A program made the translations under genes and the position numbers. The notes beneath the pieces were generated by a model. The model made no database searches, was not told the origin of the DNA, and saw only the letters and a list, made by a program, of their open reading frames with translations. This document shows, one piece after another, positions 16,528 to 28,000 of a DNA stretch of 64,000 nt. This DNA is from Erwinia sp. SLM-02. GTDB taxonomy: Bacteria > Pseudomonadota > Gammaproteobacteria > Enterobacterales > Enterobacteriaceae. The stretch's first letter is position 1. Each line of letters opens with the position of its first letter. The stretch is from the NCBI RefSeq assembly GCF_037450285.1, contig NZ_JAQISN010000001.1:1178001-1242000 (forward strand), given 5' to 3'.

Positions 16528-17505
16528 ATGAACGCGTTTAAGCTGAATCTGATCACCGGGCTGGTCTTTCTTTCCGTACTGATTGTGGTGCTGGCCGTCA
16601 GCCACTGGCGGCGTCAGCGCCAGCTGGATGAACAGCGCCGCCAGCGCTTCGCGCAGATCCTCGGTGAGGGGGCGGAAGCCGCCGGTGAGGAGGATGTGTC
16701 GATTCTGCGCAGCCAGGCGCAGACGCCGCTGGCCTCGGTGCCGCTGCTCGGGCCGCTGCTGGCAAAACTGTGGCAGCAGCTGGCGTTTATCGGCTGGCAG
16801 TCGACCCTGCGCAAGCGCCTGCTGATCCTCTCTGCAGTTGGACTGCTGGTGGGAATGACCCTCGGTCAGCGCACGCCGCTGCCGCTCACTTTTGGTCTGC
16901 TGTTCTCGCTGCTGGTTACCCTGGTGCTCGGCGTGCTGCTGTTCCGCGGCACGCTGCAAAAACACCTGCACCAGCTGCGAGAAGGGCTGCCGGATGCCAT
17001 TGACGCCATCACCCGCAGCGTGCGCGCCGGGGTACCGGTTGCCAACACCTTCGGTCAGGTGGCCTCACACCTCAGCGGCCCGCTGGCCACCGAGTTCCGC
17101 ACCATCGATCACTGGCTGAAGCTGGGCATTCCGCTGCGCCAGGTGATCCAGACCTCCGCCGGACGGGTGCCGATGGCCGAATACCGTTTCTTCGCGGTGA
17201 TCCTGATCATCAACCAGGAAGCGGGCGGCCGCTTAGGGGAAACCCTGGAACGCCTCGCCACCACGCTGCGCCAGCGCCGCGAGCTGGCGATGAAGGTGCA
17301 GTCGAAAACCTCAGAGGCCCGCGCCTCGGCAAAGATCGTCGCCGCGCTGTTCCCCTGCTGCCTGGGCTACATGTACCTCAAGTCGCCGGAGGACATCACC
17401 TTCCTGTTCAGCGATCCGGTCGGCAGCACCATTCTGATTTACGCGCTGTGCAGCATCACGCTGGGCATGCTGATCACCCACCTGATGGTTAAACGCATCG
17501 CGTAA
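16528..17505 (+). CDS. tadB: Tad inner-membrane platform protein TadB
   Basis: 325-residue GspF-type inner-membrane protein. One N-terminal membrane segment (about 8-25), a further pair at about 93-137, and a C-terminal pair (about 267-320) around the T2SSF domain with GLPDAIDAITRSVRAGVPV and INQEAGGRLGETLERL. Together with TadC it makes the platform on which TadA acts. Ten bases after tadA. Confidence 0.94.
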   Translation: MNAFKLNLITGLVFLSVLIVVLAVSHWRRQRQLDEQRRQRFAQILGEGAEAAGEEDVSILRSQAQTPLASVPLLGPLLAKLWQQLAFIGWQSTLRKRLLILSAVGLLVGMTLGQRTPLPLTFGLLFSLLVTLVLGVLLFRGTLQKHLHQLREGLPDAIDAITRSVRAGVPVANTFGQVASHLSGPLATEFRTIDHWLKLGIPLRQVIQTSAGRVPMAEYRFFAVILIINQEAGGRLGETLERLATTLRQRRELAMKVQSKTSEARASAKIVAALFPCCLGYMYLKSPEDITFLFSDPVGSTILIYALCSITLGMLITHLMVKRIA

Positions 17506-17518
17506 GGAGCTTTGAACC

Positions 17519-18487
17519 ATGAGTCATAACCCGGATTCAATGCTGTGGCTGGCCCTGCTGCTGATTGTCGCCGGCCTGTGGCTGCTGCTGAAAAGCCGCC
17601 GCAGCGGCGCACTGCAGCGCCTGCAGGCACGCCTGGCGCCGCATCTCGGTGCCGGTGACGCCGGGCAGGGCGGCACGGCCGACGAACTGAGCATTCTGCG
17701 CAACCAGGGGGCCGCGCTGTCCCCGCAGCTGGAAAAGGTGCTGATGCCGGTGGCCCGCTTCGGCGAGCGGATGGCGGGATCGGACCGCGATCGCCAGCAG
17801 CTGCGCCGCCTGCTGGACCTGGCCGGATTCCGCCGGGTGGAAGCGCTCGGCTGGCTGCTGAGCGGCAAGCTGGCGACCGGCGTGGCGCTGGGGCTGCTGC
17901 TTAACGTCGGCGCGCTGCCCGCCGGTGACCGCTTCAGCCTGACCGGGCTGGCGGCGATGCTGATTGGCTTCTTCGTCGGCGGGCTGCTGCCGGAGTTCTG
18001 GCTGAAGATGCGCGCCGCCGGTCGCGGGGAAAAGCTGGCCCGTGCGGTGCCCGATGCGCTGGATCTGATGGTGGTCTGCGCCGAAGCGGGCCTGCCGATT
18101 GGCCGCGTATTGCAGGTGGTCTCGAAGGAGCTGGGCCTGTCCGCACCGGAAATGGCCGACGAACTGCGCTACACCGCCGCCGAACTCCAGATCCTTGCCG
18201 ACCGTAATACCGCGCTGTATCACCTGGCCGAGCGCACGCGGGTGGCGGAAATCGAAAGCATGGTCGCCACCCTGCTGCAGGCGGAGCGCTACGGCACGCC
18301 GCTGTCCCAGGCCCTGCGCACCATTGCCGATGAAAGCCGCAAAACCCTGTTGCTGACCCTGGAAGAGAAGGCGGGCAAGCTGCCCGCCCAGCTCAGCGTA
18401 CCGCTGATGGCCCTTATTCTGCCGCCGATTATCGCCATTATGGCCGCACCCGCGCTGCTGCGCGTGATCCGCCTGCTGGCCCAATAA
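17519..18487 (+). CDS. tadC: Tad inner-membrane platform protein TadC
   Basis: 322-residue second GspF-like platform protein. N-terminal membrane segment (about 8-24), central pair (about 115-165), and the T2SSF domain with ALDLMVVCAEAGLPIGRVL and ERYGTPLSQALRTIADESR, ending in a hydrophobic segment. Thirteen bases after tadB. Confidence 0.94.
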   Translation: MSHNPDSMLWLALLLIVAGLWLLLKSRRSGALQRLQARLAPHLGAGDAGQGGTADELSILRNQGAALSPQLEKVLMPVARFGERMAGSDRDRQQLRRLLDLAGFRRVEALGWLLSGKLATGVALGLLLNVGALPAGDRFSLTGLAAMLIGFFVGGLLPEFWLKMRAAGRGEKLARAVPDALDLMVVCAEAGLPIGRVLQVVSKELGLSAPEMADELRYTAAELQILADRNTALYHLAERTRVAEIESMVATLLQAERYGTPLSQALRTIADESRKTLLLTLEEKAGKLPAQLSVPLMALILPPIIAIMAAPALLRVIRLLAQ

Positions 18488-18501
18488 CGAGAGAACCTGA
18501 A

Positions 18502-19356
18502 ATGTCGATGAAAAAATCCCCGTCACTGTTGACCCCGCGCCTGCTGCTGGCGCTGATCTGCGGCCTGATGTTGGCCGGCTGCAGTTCCGGCTTGGGACTG
18601 AAGGGCAGTAAAGATGAAGGGCTGAAGCTGGCGCGCCTGCTGCGCGATCAGGGTCGGCTGGAAGCGGCCAGCGAAGTGTATGCCCGCCTGGACGCGCGCG
18701 GCAAGCTGAGCGGTGCCGAGATGCTGGAATACGCTACCGTCAGCGCGCCGGTGCAGCAGCCCGCGCAGGCGCTGGCGCTGTATGGCCGCGCGCGCAATGC
18801 GCTGGGGGGCAATATCGACAAAATGGCGGACACCGAAGCGCTGGCCCTGTGCCTCGGCATGGGCCGCGCCGAGCTGGCGCTGGGCCGTATGACCACCGCC
18901 GGTAAAGACTTCGAGTGTGCGCTGCGACGCGACGGCGGCAACGCTACCGCGCTGAACGGCATGGGCGTACTGCTGGATGCCCAGGGCCGCCACGACGAGG
19001 CCCGCAGCCGCTTTGAGCAGGCGCTGCAGAGCGAGCCGGGCAACGTGGCGGTGATGAACAACCTCGCGCTCTCCTGGCTCTCCAGCGGCCAGCCGGATCG
19101 CGCCATCGGCCAGCTGCGCACCGCCGATATGAATAACCCGTCGCTGCGCCTTAACCTGGCGCTGGCCTATCTCTATAAGGGTGATGAGGCCGGTGCTCGC
19201 GATACCCTGTCACACCTGGCCGCCGCCGACCGCATCGATGGGCTGATCGCCACGCTGAGCACCCGCGCCGACGAACTGAAGCAGAAAGGCGGCAACGGTA
19301 ATCCGCTGCTGCTGGCCAGTACCCAGATGCTGCCGCTCAGCGAAAACGCCCAATGA
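18502..19356 (+). CDS. tadD: TPR lipoprotein TadD
   Basis: 284-residue lipoprotein with lipobox LAGC (Cys near residue 27) and tetratricopeptide repeats, clearest at about 150-215 (NATALNGMGVLLDAQGRHDE, then NVAVMNNLALSWLSSGQPD). TadD is a pilotin-like or scaffolding partner needed for Tad pilus assembly. Stop overlaps the start of tadE by 4 bases. Confidence 0.92.
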   Translation: MSMKKSPSLLTPRLLLALICGLMLAGCSSGLGLKGSKDEGLKLARLLRDQGRLEAASEVYARLDARGKLSGAEMLEYATVSAPVQQPAQALALYGRARNALGGNIDKMADTEALALCLGMGRAELALGRMTTAGKDFECALRRDGGNATALNGMGVLLDAQGRHDEARSRFEQALQSEPGNVAVMNNLALSWLSSGQPDRAIGQLRTADMNNPSLRLNLALAYLYKGDEAGARDTLSHLAAADRIDGLIATLSTRADELKQKGGNGNPLLLASTQMLPLSENAQ

Positions 19357-19859
19357 CAGCCGTAAAGCTGCGCCGCCTCTTCGCCGCCGCCCGCTGCGAG
19401 CGGGGAGTGATCGCCACCGAGCTGGCGTTCCTCGCCCCGGTGGTGCTGGTGGGCGTGATGATGCTGTTCGAACTGGCGCGCATCGGGCTGGTGATTGGCA
19501 TCGGCAGCGTGGCGCTGGATAACGCCGTGCAGTCGTTTCGCCTGGACACGCTGGAAAGCGAAAGCGCCAGCGATATGGCCGATTCGCTGCGCAGCCGCAT
19601 GGTGAAAGCGGGGTACGGCTATATCTCCGCCGACGATCTGTCGGTCAGCGTGCTGCACTTTGACAGCCTGAGCGAGCTGGGTGGGCTTACGGTGTCCGAC
19701 GATGAGCAGGGCGAAAACCGCCAGACGCTGCCGGTGTGGTCGGTGACCGTGCAGATCAAGAAGGAGTTTCTCTCGCCGCTGCCGGAGGTGCTGTCGCTGG
19801 GGAATACCTTCCGCTACCAGTACAAACACGTTTTCGGTACGGAACTGAACGATGAATAA
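19353..19859 (+). CDS. tadE: TadE-type minor pseudopilin
   Basis: 168-residue pseudopilin. Cleavage site for TadV is ERG before VIATELAFLAPV, with Glu at +5, followed by a hydrophobic helix (about 22-50). The first 20 residues form a basic leader. Overlaps tadD and tadF by a few bases. Predicted to be processed by TadV and to help initiate Flp assembly. Confidence 0.9.
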   Translation: MTAVKLRRLFAAARCERGVIATELAFLAPVVLVGVMMLFELARIGLVIGIGSVALDNAVQSFRLDTLESESASDMADSLRSRMVKAGYGYISADDLSVSVLHFDSLSELGGLTVSDDEQGENRQTLPVWSVTVQIKKEFLSPLPEVLSLGNTFRYQYKHVFGTELNDE

Positions 19860-20439
19860 CCTTCTGCGTCGCCTGTGGCGGCAACAGCGCGGCTCGCTGG
19901 CGGTGGAAACCGCGCTGGCGCTGCCGATCGTGCTGGCGGCGGGGGCGGTGCTCACCGACCTGATCACCGTTGAGCTGGAGCGCGAACATCTGGAGCAGCG
20001 CGCCGGGGCGATTGTCTCGGTGCTGGCGATGCAGACCGAGCTGACCCGCCAGGGGCTGAGCGGGCTGCTGGCCGCGACGATCCCCGATGAAAACACCGGC
20101 AGCTACCAGCTGAATATCGCCAACGTGCGGCAGAACGGCCAGGTCTACTGGCAGCTGTCGCGGGGCAGTAACACCGCTATCTGTACCGATAACGTGGTGC
20201 CCACCGGCAGCATCTGGCCCGGCGAACTGCCGGAAGTGAATGAAGAGACGGGCAAAGAGAATGTGTCGATGATGGTGGTGGAACTGTGCCGCAACGGCAG
20301 CGATCTCACCCTGCTGGGCGGTATGACGGTGAAAAACCAGCTTCAGGTCACCGCCGTCAATCGCGTGACCCGCAACACCGTGACGCTGGACGCCACGCTG
20401 GCGGCGGAAGCCGGGCTGGAGGAAGAAGCCGATGAATAA
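19852..20439 (+). CDS. tadF: TadF-type minor pseudopilin
   Basis: 195-residue pseudopilin with a short basic leader ending QRG before SLAVETALALPIV, again with Glu at +5 and a hydrophobic helix (about 18-42). The rest is a periplasmic domain with two cysteines (CTDN and LCRNG) that could form a disulfide. Overlaps tadE by 8 bases and tadG by 8 bases. Confidence 0.88.
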   Translation: MNNLLRRLWRQQRGSLAVETALALPIVLAAGAVLTDLITVELEREHLEQRAGAIVSVLAMQTELTRQGLSGLLAATIPDENTGSYQLNIANVRQNGQVYWQLSRGSNTAICTDNVVPTGSIWPGELPEVNEETGKENVSMMVVELCRNGSDLTLLGGMTVKNQLQVTAVNRVTRNTVTLDATLAAEAGLEEEADE

Positions 20440-22021
20440 GCCGATGACTAAGCCTTTTAGCGGACTGCACCGCGCCGTTCGCCGCTTTTGCCAGCAGGAA
20501 AAAGGGGCGGGAACCGCGTTCTACGTGCTGGGCATGATGGCGCTGCTGGTCAGCGGCGCGTTTATTATCGACGGCATGCAAACCACCGGCGACGCGGCGC
20601 AGATCAAGCGGGCGGCGGATGCGGCGGCGCTGGCGGTGGGGCGCGAGTCGCTGATTAAAAACAACAGCAGCTTCGGCGACGGTGAAAAGCAGCAGCTGGC
20701 CTGGGAATACGTCCGCACCAACCTCGGGCTTAACAGCCGCCTGGCGGAGCAGCTGCGCATCTCTGATATTGCGGTCAGCGAAGGACGGACGGATAAAGCC
20801 CATCGCACCTTTACCGTCAGCGTCAGCTACGCCAGCGATCCCGAACTGCTGGATGTCGGCCCGCAGGAGCAGGAGATCTACTCCACCGCCGAAGTGATCT
20901 ATCGCCCGGCGGAAGTGGCGATGATACTGCCGAACACCTCCAGCGAGCAGGCCGCCGACCTGGCGGTGCTGCGTCGCCTGACCAATACCTTTGCCGATGA
21001 GTTCCTCACCGACTTCCCGGATCGGCGAATGGCGCTGGTGCCCTACAGCCAGTCGGTCAGCGTCTGGGATGCCGATAACTGGAGCACCCGCATTCGCAGC
21101 TGGTCGCTGAACCAGGCGCTGACGCCGGTCGAACTGACCTCGCTGTTTCGCAACAACGACTACGGTATCGCCAACATGGCCAGCCGCATGATGCCCGATC
21201 TGCAGTCGAAGCGGATGTGCCTCTACCGCGGGCTGGATCAGGGGGATAATTACTTCTGGGAAGAGGCACCGGCCAAAAGCTTCTGGATCCACTATCGCCA
21301 CGATCTGCCAATTAACGCCACCTGGATGCCGTTTATTCAGTGGGTGGGACCGAACCCGGACTTCGGCCAGGCCACCGGGGTGAACGACACCCGCTTTATC
21401 GTCGGTGACAAGGGCTGCCCGACGGCGGCGCTGCTGCCGCTGACCGACGATCTCGGCAAGATCTCCGACCGCCTGGACCAGATGGAGTCGCACTTTAACA
21501 TCAACTACGCCATCGCCATGGGCTGGGGCGCGATGGCGCTGTCCCCGGCGTTTCGCGGCGGCGACGGCTGGGGCGACAGCGACTATCCGCTGGACTTTAA
21601 CGACGGCGGCAGCGGCAACCTGAAAGTGATTGTGATGATGGCCAATACTACCGGCGACTGGTTCGATACCGATTCCTACAACAGCTATGTCGGCGAGGCG
21701 ATCGACGGTGGTGAAGAAACCGGCCAGGCCACCCCGGCCGCCACCGAACGCTTCCGCTCGCTGTGCAACAGCTTCCGCAACCGCGATATCAAGTTCTATT
21801 TCATCGGCGTGCGGCCGGGCGACCCGGAAGATTTCGGTCGCGGGCTGTTTGACCGCATTGCGCTGCCCGGACTGCAGGTGTGTACCAACAACGATGGCGG
21901 TTCGGTGGAGTTTGCCGACAGTTCCAGCTTCTCCGGGGCAGAAGGTCAGATCGGCAACAAGCTGGATGACATTCTGGCGAGCATCGATAAACAGAGCAGT
22001 TCCGTACGCCTGATCGAGTAA
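20432..22021 (+). CDS. tadG: TadG-like protein with von Willebrand factor A-like domain
   Basis: 529-residue last member of the tad operon. N-terminal TadG/Tad-like helix (about 29-52) after EKG, but without the Glu at +5 seen in Flp, TadE and TadF, so TadV cleavage is doubtful. An alternating loop region follows, then a vWA-like C-terminal domain with IVMMANTTGDWFD (about 405-420) and SDSSS-type residues near the end. Several cysteines sit in the periplasmic part. TadG anchors or tips the pilus in other species; the role here is inferred. It is 37 bases before the giant adhesin gene, but whether that gene shares the transcript is unknown. Confidence 0.9.
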   Translation: MNKPMTKPFSGLHRAVRRFCQQEKGAGTAFYVLGMMALLVSGAFIIDGMQTTGDAAQIKRAADAAALAVGRESLIKNNSSFGDGEKQQLAWEYVRTNLGLNSRLAEQLRISDIAVSEGRTDKAHRTFTVSVSYASDPELLDVGPQEQEIYSTAEVIYRPAEVAMILPNTSSEQAADLAVLRRLTNTFADEFLTDFPDRRMALVPYSQSVSVWDADNWSTRIRSWSLNQALTPVELTSLFRNNDYGIANMASRMMPDLQSKRMCLYRGLDQGDNYFWEEAPAKSFWIHYRHDLPINATWMPFIQWVGPNPDFGQATGVNDTRFIVGDKGCPTAALLPLTDDLGKISDRLDQMESHFNINYAIAMGWGAMALSPAFRGGDGWGDSDYPLDFNDGGSGNLKVIVMMANTTGDWFDTDSYNSYVGEAIDGGEETGQATPAATERFRSLCNSFRNRDIKFYFIGVRPGDPEDFGRGLFDRIALPGLQVCTNNDGGSVEFADSSSFSGAEGQIGNKLDDILASIDKQSSSVRLIE

Positions 22022-22058
22022 TTCATCCGGCAGAACGCGTTAATTATTAGGTGAACTC

Positions 22059-25000
22059 ATGAAAAAATCATCCACACGCCCGGCCTGGAGCCTGACGCTG
22101 GCGCTGGAGCCGCGCATGATGTTTGATGCCGCAGCGGTCACCACCGCCGCCGACGTGGCCGAAGCGACCGCCGTTGCCACCACCGCACCGGTCGCCACCG
22201 CGACGCCGGTCAGCGATGCGGTGTTTAGCATTGACGCTTCCGGCACGCCGGGTGCCGACGTGCACCTGTTCAGCAACGCCAGCGTCGCGGCGGACAGCAG
22301 CGGTGACGAAATCAGCAAGCTGACCATCAGCGTTAACACCAGCGGCAGCAACCAGGCGCTGGTGATAGACGGCACCGCCATTACGCTGACCACCAGCACC
22401 ACGACCGAAACGGCCAACAGCCACTACTCCTACAGCGTGGCGATTGCCGATAACACCACCACCATCACGCTGTTTTTGAACAATGCGGGTACCGTGACCC
22501 CCGATGCGGTGGAGACCCTGATTAACGGTATCAGCTATCGCGCGCTGGACGGCGAAGTCGGCAACGGCACCGTCACCGTGCGGCTGGGAACCCTTAGCGA
22601 CGCGCAAAACGACAGCACCGATCTCGACATCAGCAGCACGGTGACCATAGATAACGATAAAAACCTCGCGCCCGAAGTGGACAGCACCGGCGACCTGACG
22701 CTGCTGGACGATCTCACCGTGTCCGATCTCGCCGACGGCGCCAATGCCGTGAGCTATTCGCCGGACGGTGACTTCGCCTACGTCGCCAGCAGCACCGGCA
22801 GCGTGGTGGTCTACAGCGTTTCCGACAGCGGCGTGCTGACCAAACTGCAAACCTTTAGCGACGCGGCGAATTTTGCCGTGACCAGCGGCATGGCGGTGGG
22901 CGATAAGGCGGTCTATCTGCTGAACGTGGTGCCGAATGAAGGAGGATACGGTTCCACCAGCGCAATCATCACCCTGACCCGTGCCGCGGACGGTACGCTG
23001 AGCTTCGCCAGTAAAGAAGCCATCGGCGATACGCCAATCAATATGGCCATCAGCGAGGATGGTAAACAGCTTTATATCAGCTCTGAAGTCAACGGGATTT
23101 ATATCTACGATATCAATGCCCAGGGCGCGCTGACCTTTGCCTCCCGTCTTACCGGCAATGTGGACCGCCATGCCGGGCTGACCTCAGTGGGCGACTATGT
23201 TTTTGTCATGACCGCGGGCGGAGACTTTCAGACGCTGACCGTACTGAAGCGCGAGGTCAAGAATGGCGTCACTACGCTGGTGGAAGTGGATAACACCACC
23301 GTGGCCTCGCCGCTTAATTACAGCTATCAATATCAGCTGGCCGCCAGCAGCGACGGCAGCGTGATCTATACCCTGAACACCAGCACCGGAGCGCTGATCG
23401 CCTGGCGCTTCAACGGCAGCATTTTAACGCAGGTCGAAAGCCGCACCATTACCTCGGCGAAAGACCTGGTCATCAGCAGCGACAACACTTTGCTGTACGT
23501 TAGCACCAGCAGCGGCGAGTTGTCGGTCTATGCCATTGCCAGCACCGGCGCGCTGACCCTGGTCAGCAGCCAGACCACCGGCGGCAGCACCGCGCTGGCC
23601 AGCAACGGCACCTCGCTGGCGGTGGTCGGTGGCAGCAGCGTGGAGGTGTATACCTCACTGATCACCTACACCGTCGGCGGCAGCCCGGTGGCGGTGACCA
23701 CCGGCATGAACGTCTCCGACAGCAACTTCGACGTGCTGAACAACGGCGCGGGCAACTATAAAGGCGCCTCGATCACCCTGACCGCCTCCGGCAGCAGCGA
23801 CAGCCAGTACAGCTTCGCCAGCGACGGCGGCCTGACCCAGCAGGGCAGCCAGCTGCTGCTGAACGGCAGCGTGATTGGCACCGTTGCCGCCAGCGGTAAT
23901 ACGGTGAAAATCACCTTCACCGTCGATGTGACCACCGCCACCGCCAACCAGGTGCTACAGCAGGTGATGTGGGCAACCACCGGCACCAGCAGCGCGCTGG
24001 TGACGCTCAGTGTGGTGGTCAATGACGGCCAGCTGAACAGCAACACCGGCACCGTGCTGCTGCGCGTGAACACCAGCCCGCTGCTCAATCAGGACGTTGC
24101 CGCTGGCTATACTCTGCCGCAGGCCACTACCGAGACGGACTACTGGCTGGAGCTGCCGGCGCTGTTTAGCGATGCCGACGGTGAAAACCTGATCTGGAGC
24201 GTCACCGGCCTGCCGGACGGTCTGACCTTCAATGCCGAAACCCGCACGATTTCCGGCTCCACCACGGCGGTCGGCACCTTCAGCATCACGATCGGCGCGA
24301 AGGACAGCACCGGTGCCACCGCCAGCCTGACCCTGTCGCTGGCGGTGGCGCAGATTGATAACCGTGCGCCGCAAACCAACTGGGACGCCAGCAATCAGCT
24401 CAGCTCGGCGGTGGTCAACGAGTCGTTCACCCTGAAGCTGGACACCACGCTGTTTAACGATGCCGATGCCATTTACGGCGACAGGCTGACGTGGACGGTG
24501 GAGGGCCTGCCGGAAGGGCTGACCTTCGATGCAAAAACCCTGACCATCAGCGGTACGGCGACCTCGCTTAGCGATAACACCATTACCCTCACCGTGACCG
24601 ATAAATCCGGCGACAGCGCCAGCCGCGATATGACTCTGCGGGTGATCACCGCCGATGAGGCCGCCAACACCACACCGACGCTCGGCCCGCAGTCCAGCTC
24701 GCTGATCTACACCTCGCAGGGTGGCCTTGAGAACTATGGCTACTACGTGGACGCGATTAACCTGTCAGAAGACGGTACCAGCCTGGTGGTGATCGGTGGC
24801 ACCGGGGCTAACTGGACCGGCACCCTTTACGTCAGCGTTTACAGCCGCGATACCAGCACCGGCAAGCTGACGCTGCAAAAAACCTATACCCAGGGCAGCG
24901 TCAATGACGGTAACGACGACAACGGTATTGAAATCGAAGGCCTCCAGGGCACCACCCAGACGGCGTTTTCCGCCGATGGCAACACCCTGTATCTGTCCGG

Positions 25001-28000
25001 TACCAACAGCAGCGGCCAGGCGGTACTGCAGGCATTTACCCTCGGCGATGACGGCTCGCTGACGGCGGTTTCCAGCGTTAATCTCAGCGCGGCGGCGGTA
25101 AAACTGGCGATGTCCGATGACGGCAGCAGCGTTTACGCGCTGACCGCCAGCGGGCTGTACCGCTACAGCGTGGATGCGCAGGGCAAACTCGCCGCGCAGG
25201 AGAACTTTACCGGACTGAGCAGCGCCATCAGCATGGACTTCGACGCCCGCGGCACGCTGTACGTCATCAGCAGCACCGGTAACATGAATCTTTACACCAC
25301 CGACGGCAGCGGCGCGCTGAGCTACGCCGGTAAGCTGACCCGCGACGGCACCGCGCTGACCTGGACCGATAAAGACGGCAACGCCAGCAGTGCGGGTACG
25401 CTCGGCTCCGGCAGCGGGTTAAACGGCGGCGTCTTCACTCAGATGACGGTTTCCGACGACGGCTATATCTACGTGGTGACCGGTACCGCTAACTACCTGA
25501 CCGTGCTGCACTACGATGCGGCGAACGGCAGCATGAGCCTGATCTCGTCAAAATCCGTCAACGCCGAGGTGGGCGGCTTCCCGATGTCGGTGACGATTTC
25601 CGCGGATGGCTCGGCGCTGTACGTCGGCACCAACGCCGCCAGCCTGGCGGTGTACACCATCGGTGACGGCGGCAGCCTGACCTTGCGCAATACCCTGCAG
25701 GGCGACGGGGCGATGATTGCGGTGGCGATCTCCGCCGACGGCAAATCGATCTACGGCGGTTCGCGCTACTACAAAACCGGCCTGCGCTCATTCGACAGCT
25801 CAACGGATCTGGTCTCCGTGGCGTGGACCGAACGCGGCAGCAGCGAGATCGCCAGCCAGCTGGTGCTTCGTGACGTGGATTACGATGCGGCCAGCGGCGG
25901 TGCGGGCAACTACAACGGTGCCACCATCACCATGGCGCGCGATGGGTGGGCCAACGCCGACGACAGCTACAGTCTGAAAGAGGGCAACGGGCTGACGCTG
26001 GAGAACGGCAATATCCTGCTTAACGGCACAGCCATCGCCAGCTTTAACGTCAGCGAAGGTACGCTGACCGTCACCTTTACCGCCGACGTTACCACCGCGG
26101 TCGCCAACCAGGTCCTGCATCAAATCAGCTGGCAGAGCACCAGTAAAGCGCCGGGCAGCACCCTGACGATGGTGGTCAGCATCAGCGATCCCTGGACCAC
26201 CGCCAGCCAGCTGGTTGAGGTCAATGTCACTCAGATTAACGACGCGCCGGAAGTGAGCAGCCAGGCGACCGACCCGACCTATCGCGATACCAGCGGCAGC
26301 ACGCTGGTGTTCAGCAACACGGTGGTGGATACCATCGAGAACGACCAGAGCATCGTACAAATCACCCTCAGCGTCAGCGGGCTGGTGAGCGGCGAGAGCG
26401 ATTATCTGGTGGTTGACGGTAAAAACGTCCTGCTGGCCGACGGCGTTCGCGTGCTGACCGACAGCAATATCGTGGTGACGGTCAGCGTCACCGACGGCGT
26501 GGCTTCGGTCAGCATTGCTAGCGATGCGGGCATCAGCGCCGAACAGGCGCAGACGCTGATCAACACTATCGGCTACGGCAACCCGGATGCCTATCTCGGC
26601 AGCCGCGAAATCGTGCTGACCGGTATTAAAGACAACGGCGGCACCGCGCTCGGCGGCAGCGACAGTACCGATCTGGATATCCATTCGATCATCACGCTGC
26701 AGGCGCAGGATGCTGGCCCGCAGCTCAGTTCACCGGATAGCGATAAGCTCAGCTGGGCCGGAAGCCTCAGCGAAGTCAGCGGCCTCGGCACGATTATCCA
26801 AAGCGTGCTGTCGGACGACGGCACCAGCCTGTACGTTATCGACGGCAGCGGCAAGGTCGCGCTGTTCAGCCGCGATACCGCCACCGGGGCGCTGACCTGG
26901 CTCGGCAACATGGACAGCGGGCTGGGTAAAGTCGACAAGATCGCCCTGATTGATAACGGCAGCAAGCTGGTGATCAGCACCAGCGGCGTGCCCGAGGGCG
27001 GCTCAGAGGATGACTACAACTACAGCCTTAACACCTTCAGCATCGGCGCGGACGGTACGCTGACGCAGGACGACAGGATAGAAATGTGGGATATCAGCTC
27101 GGTGCTGGTCTCCGACGACGGGCTGACGATCTACGTGTATAACCAGAACGGCCTCAGCGCGATCGCCATTGATGCCGAAACCGGCAAGATGACCACGCTG
27201 CAGGATATCTATGCCGATGCCTGGAGCGAGCCGCGCCTGTGGCAGCCGGTGGCGCAGGCGATCAGCGGCGATTATCTGTTTATCGTTACCGATCCGGTAT
27301 CCAGCCAGTTCCCCAACGCCATTATTGTCTACCAGCGCCAGGCGGACGGCACGCTGGCACTGCTCGGCGCGGTCTACGACCAGAGTACCGACGCCAGCGG
27401 CAGCAGGCTCTCCATCGACTCACCGTCGGCGATGACCGCCAGCGAAGACGGCAGCCTGATTTACGTCGCTACCAGCAGCGGTCTGCAAATCTTCAGCCTT
27501 AACCAGAAGAGCGGGCAGATCGTGCAGACCGGCGTGATGAGCGAGATCGGCGGCGTGACCGCACTGGCAACCAGCAGCGACAGCCTGTACGTCACCCTGA
27601 GCGACGGGACGCTGCAGGCTTACAGCATCGGCAACAGCGGCAGGCTGACCCTGACCTCCAGCTGGAGCAGCAGCGAGTACGCGGCGCTGAACGGTGCAAC
27701 GACCATCATCACTACCCGCGACGGCGGGGTGATCGTCAGCGGCAGCCAGCTCGCCAGCCTGGTCACCGTAGTGGAAGAGGTGCGCTACACCGTCGGCAGC
27801 GGCGCGGAGCTGAACTTCAGCAGCGACGTTACGCTGAAGGATAAAGCACTGGACCTGCTTAACGACGGCAGCGGTAACTACGGCGGGGCGAGCTTGACCG
27901 TGACCGACAGCAGCGGGCTGGGCAGCTTTGCCTTTACCGCCGCCAGCGGTCTGACGCTGAACGCCGACGGCCAGCTGCTGGACAACGGCACGGTGACTGG

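Noticed and set aside
13251..16971. Long minus-strand open frames of 682 and 619 codons opposite the tad genes
   Set aside because: Exact antisense of well-supported CpaD-like, tadZ, tadA and tadB genes, rich in His, Gln and Arg as expected of antisense of GC-rich DNA.
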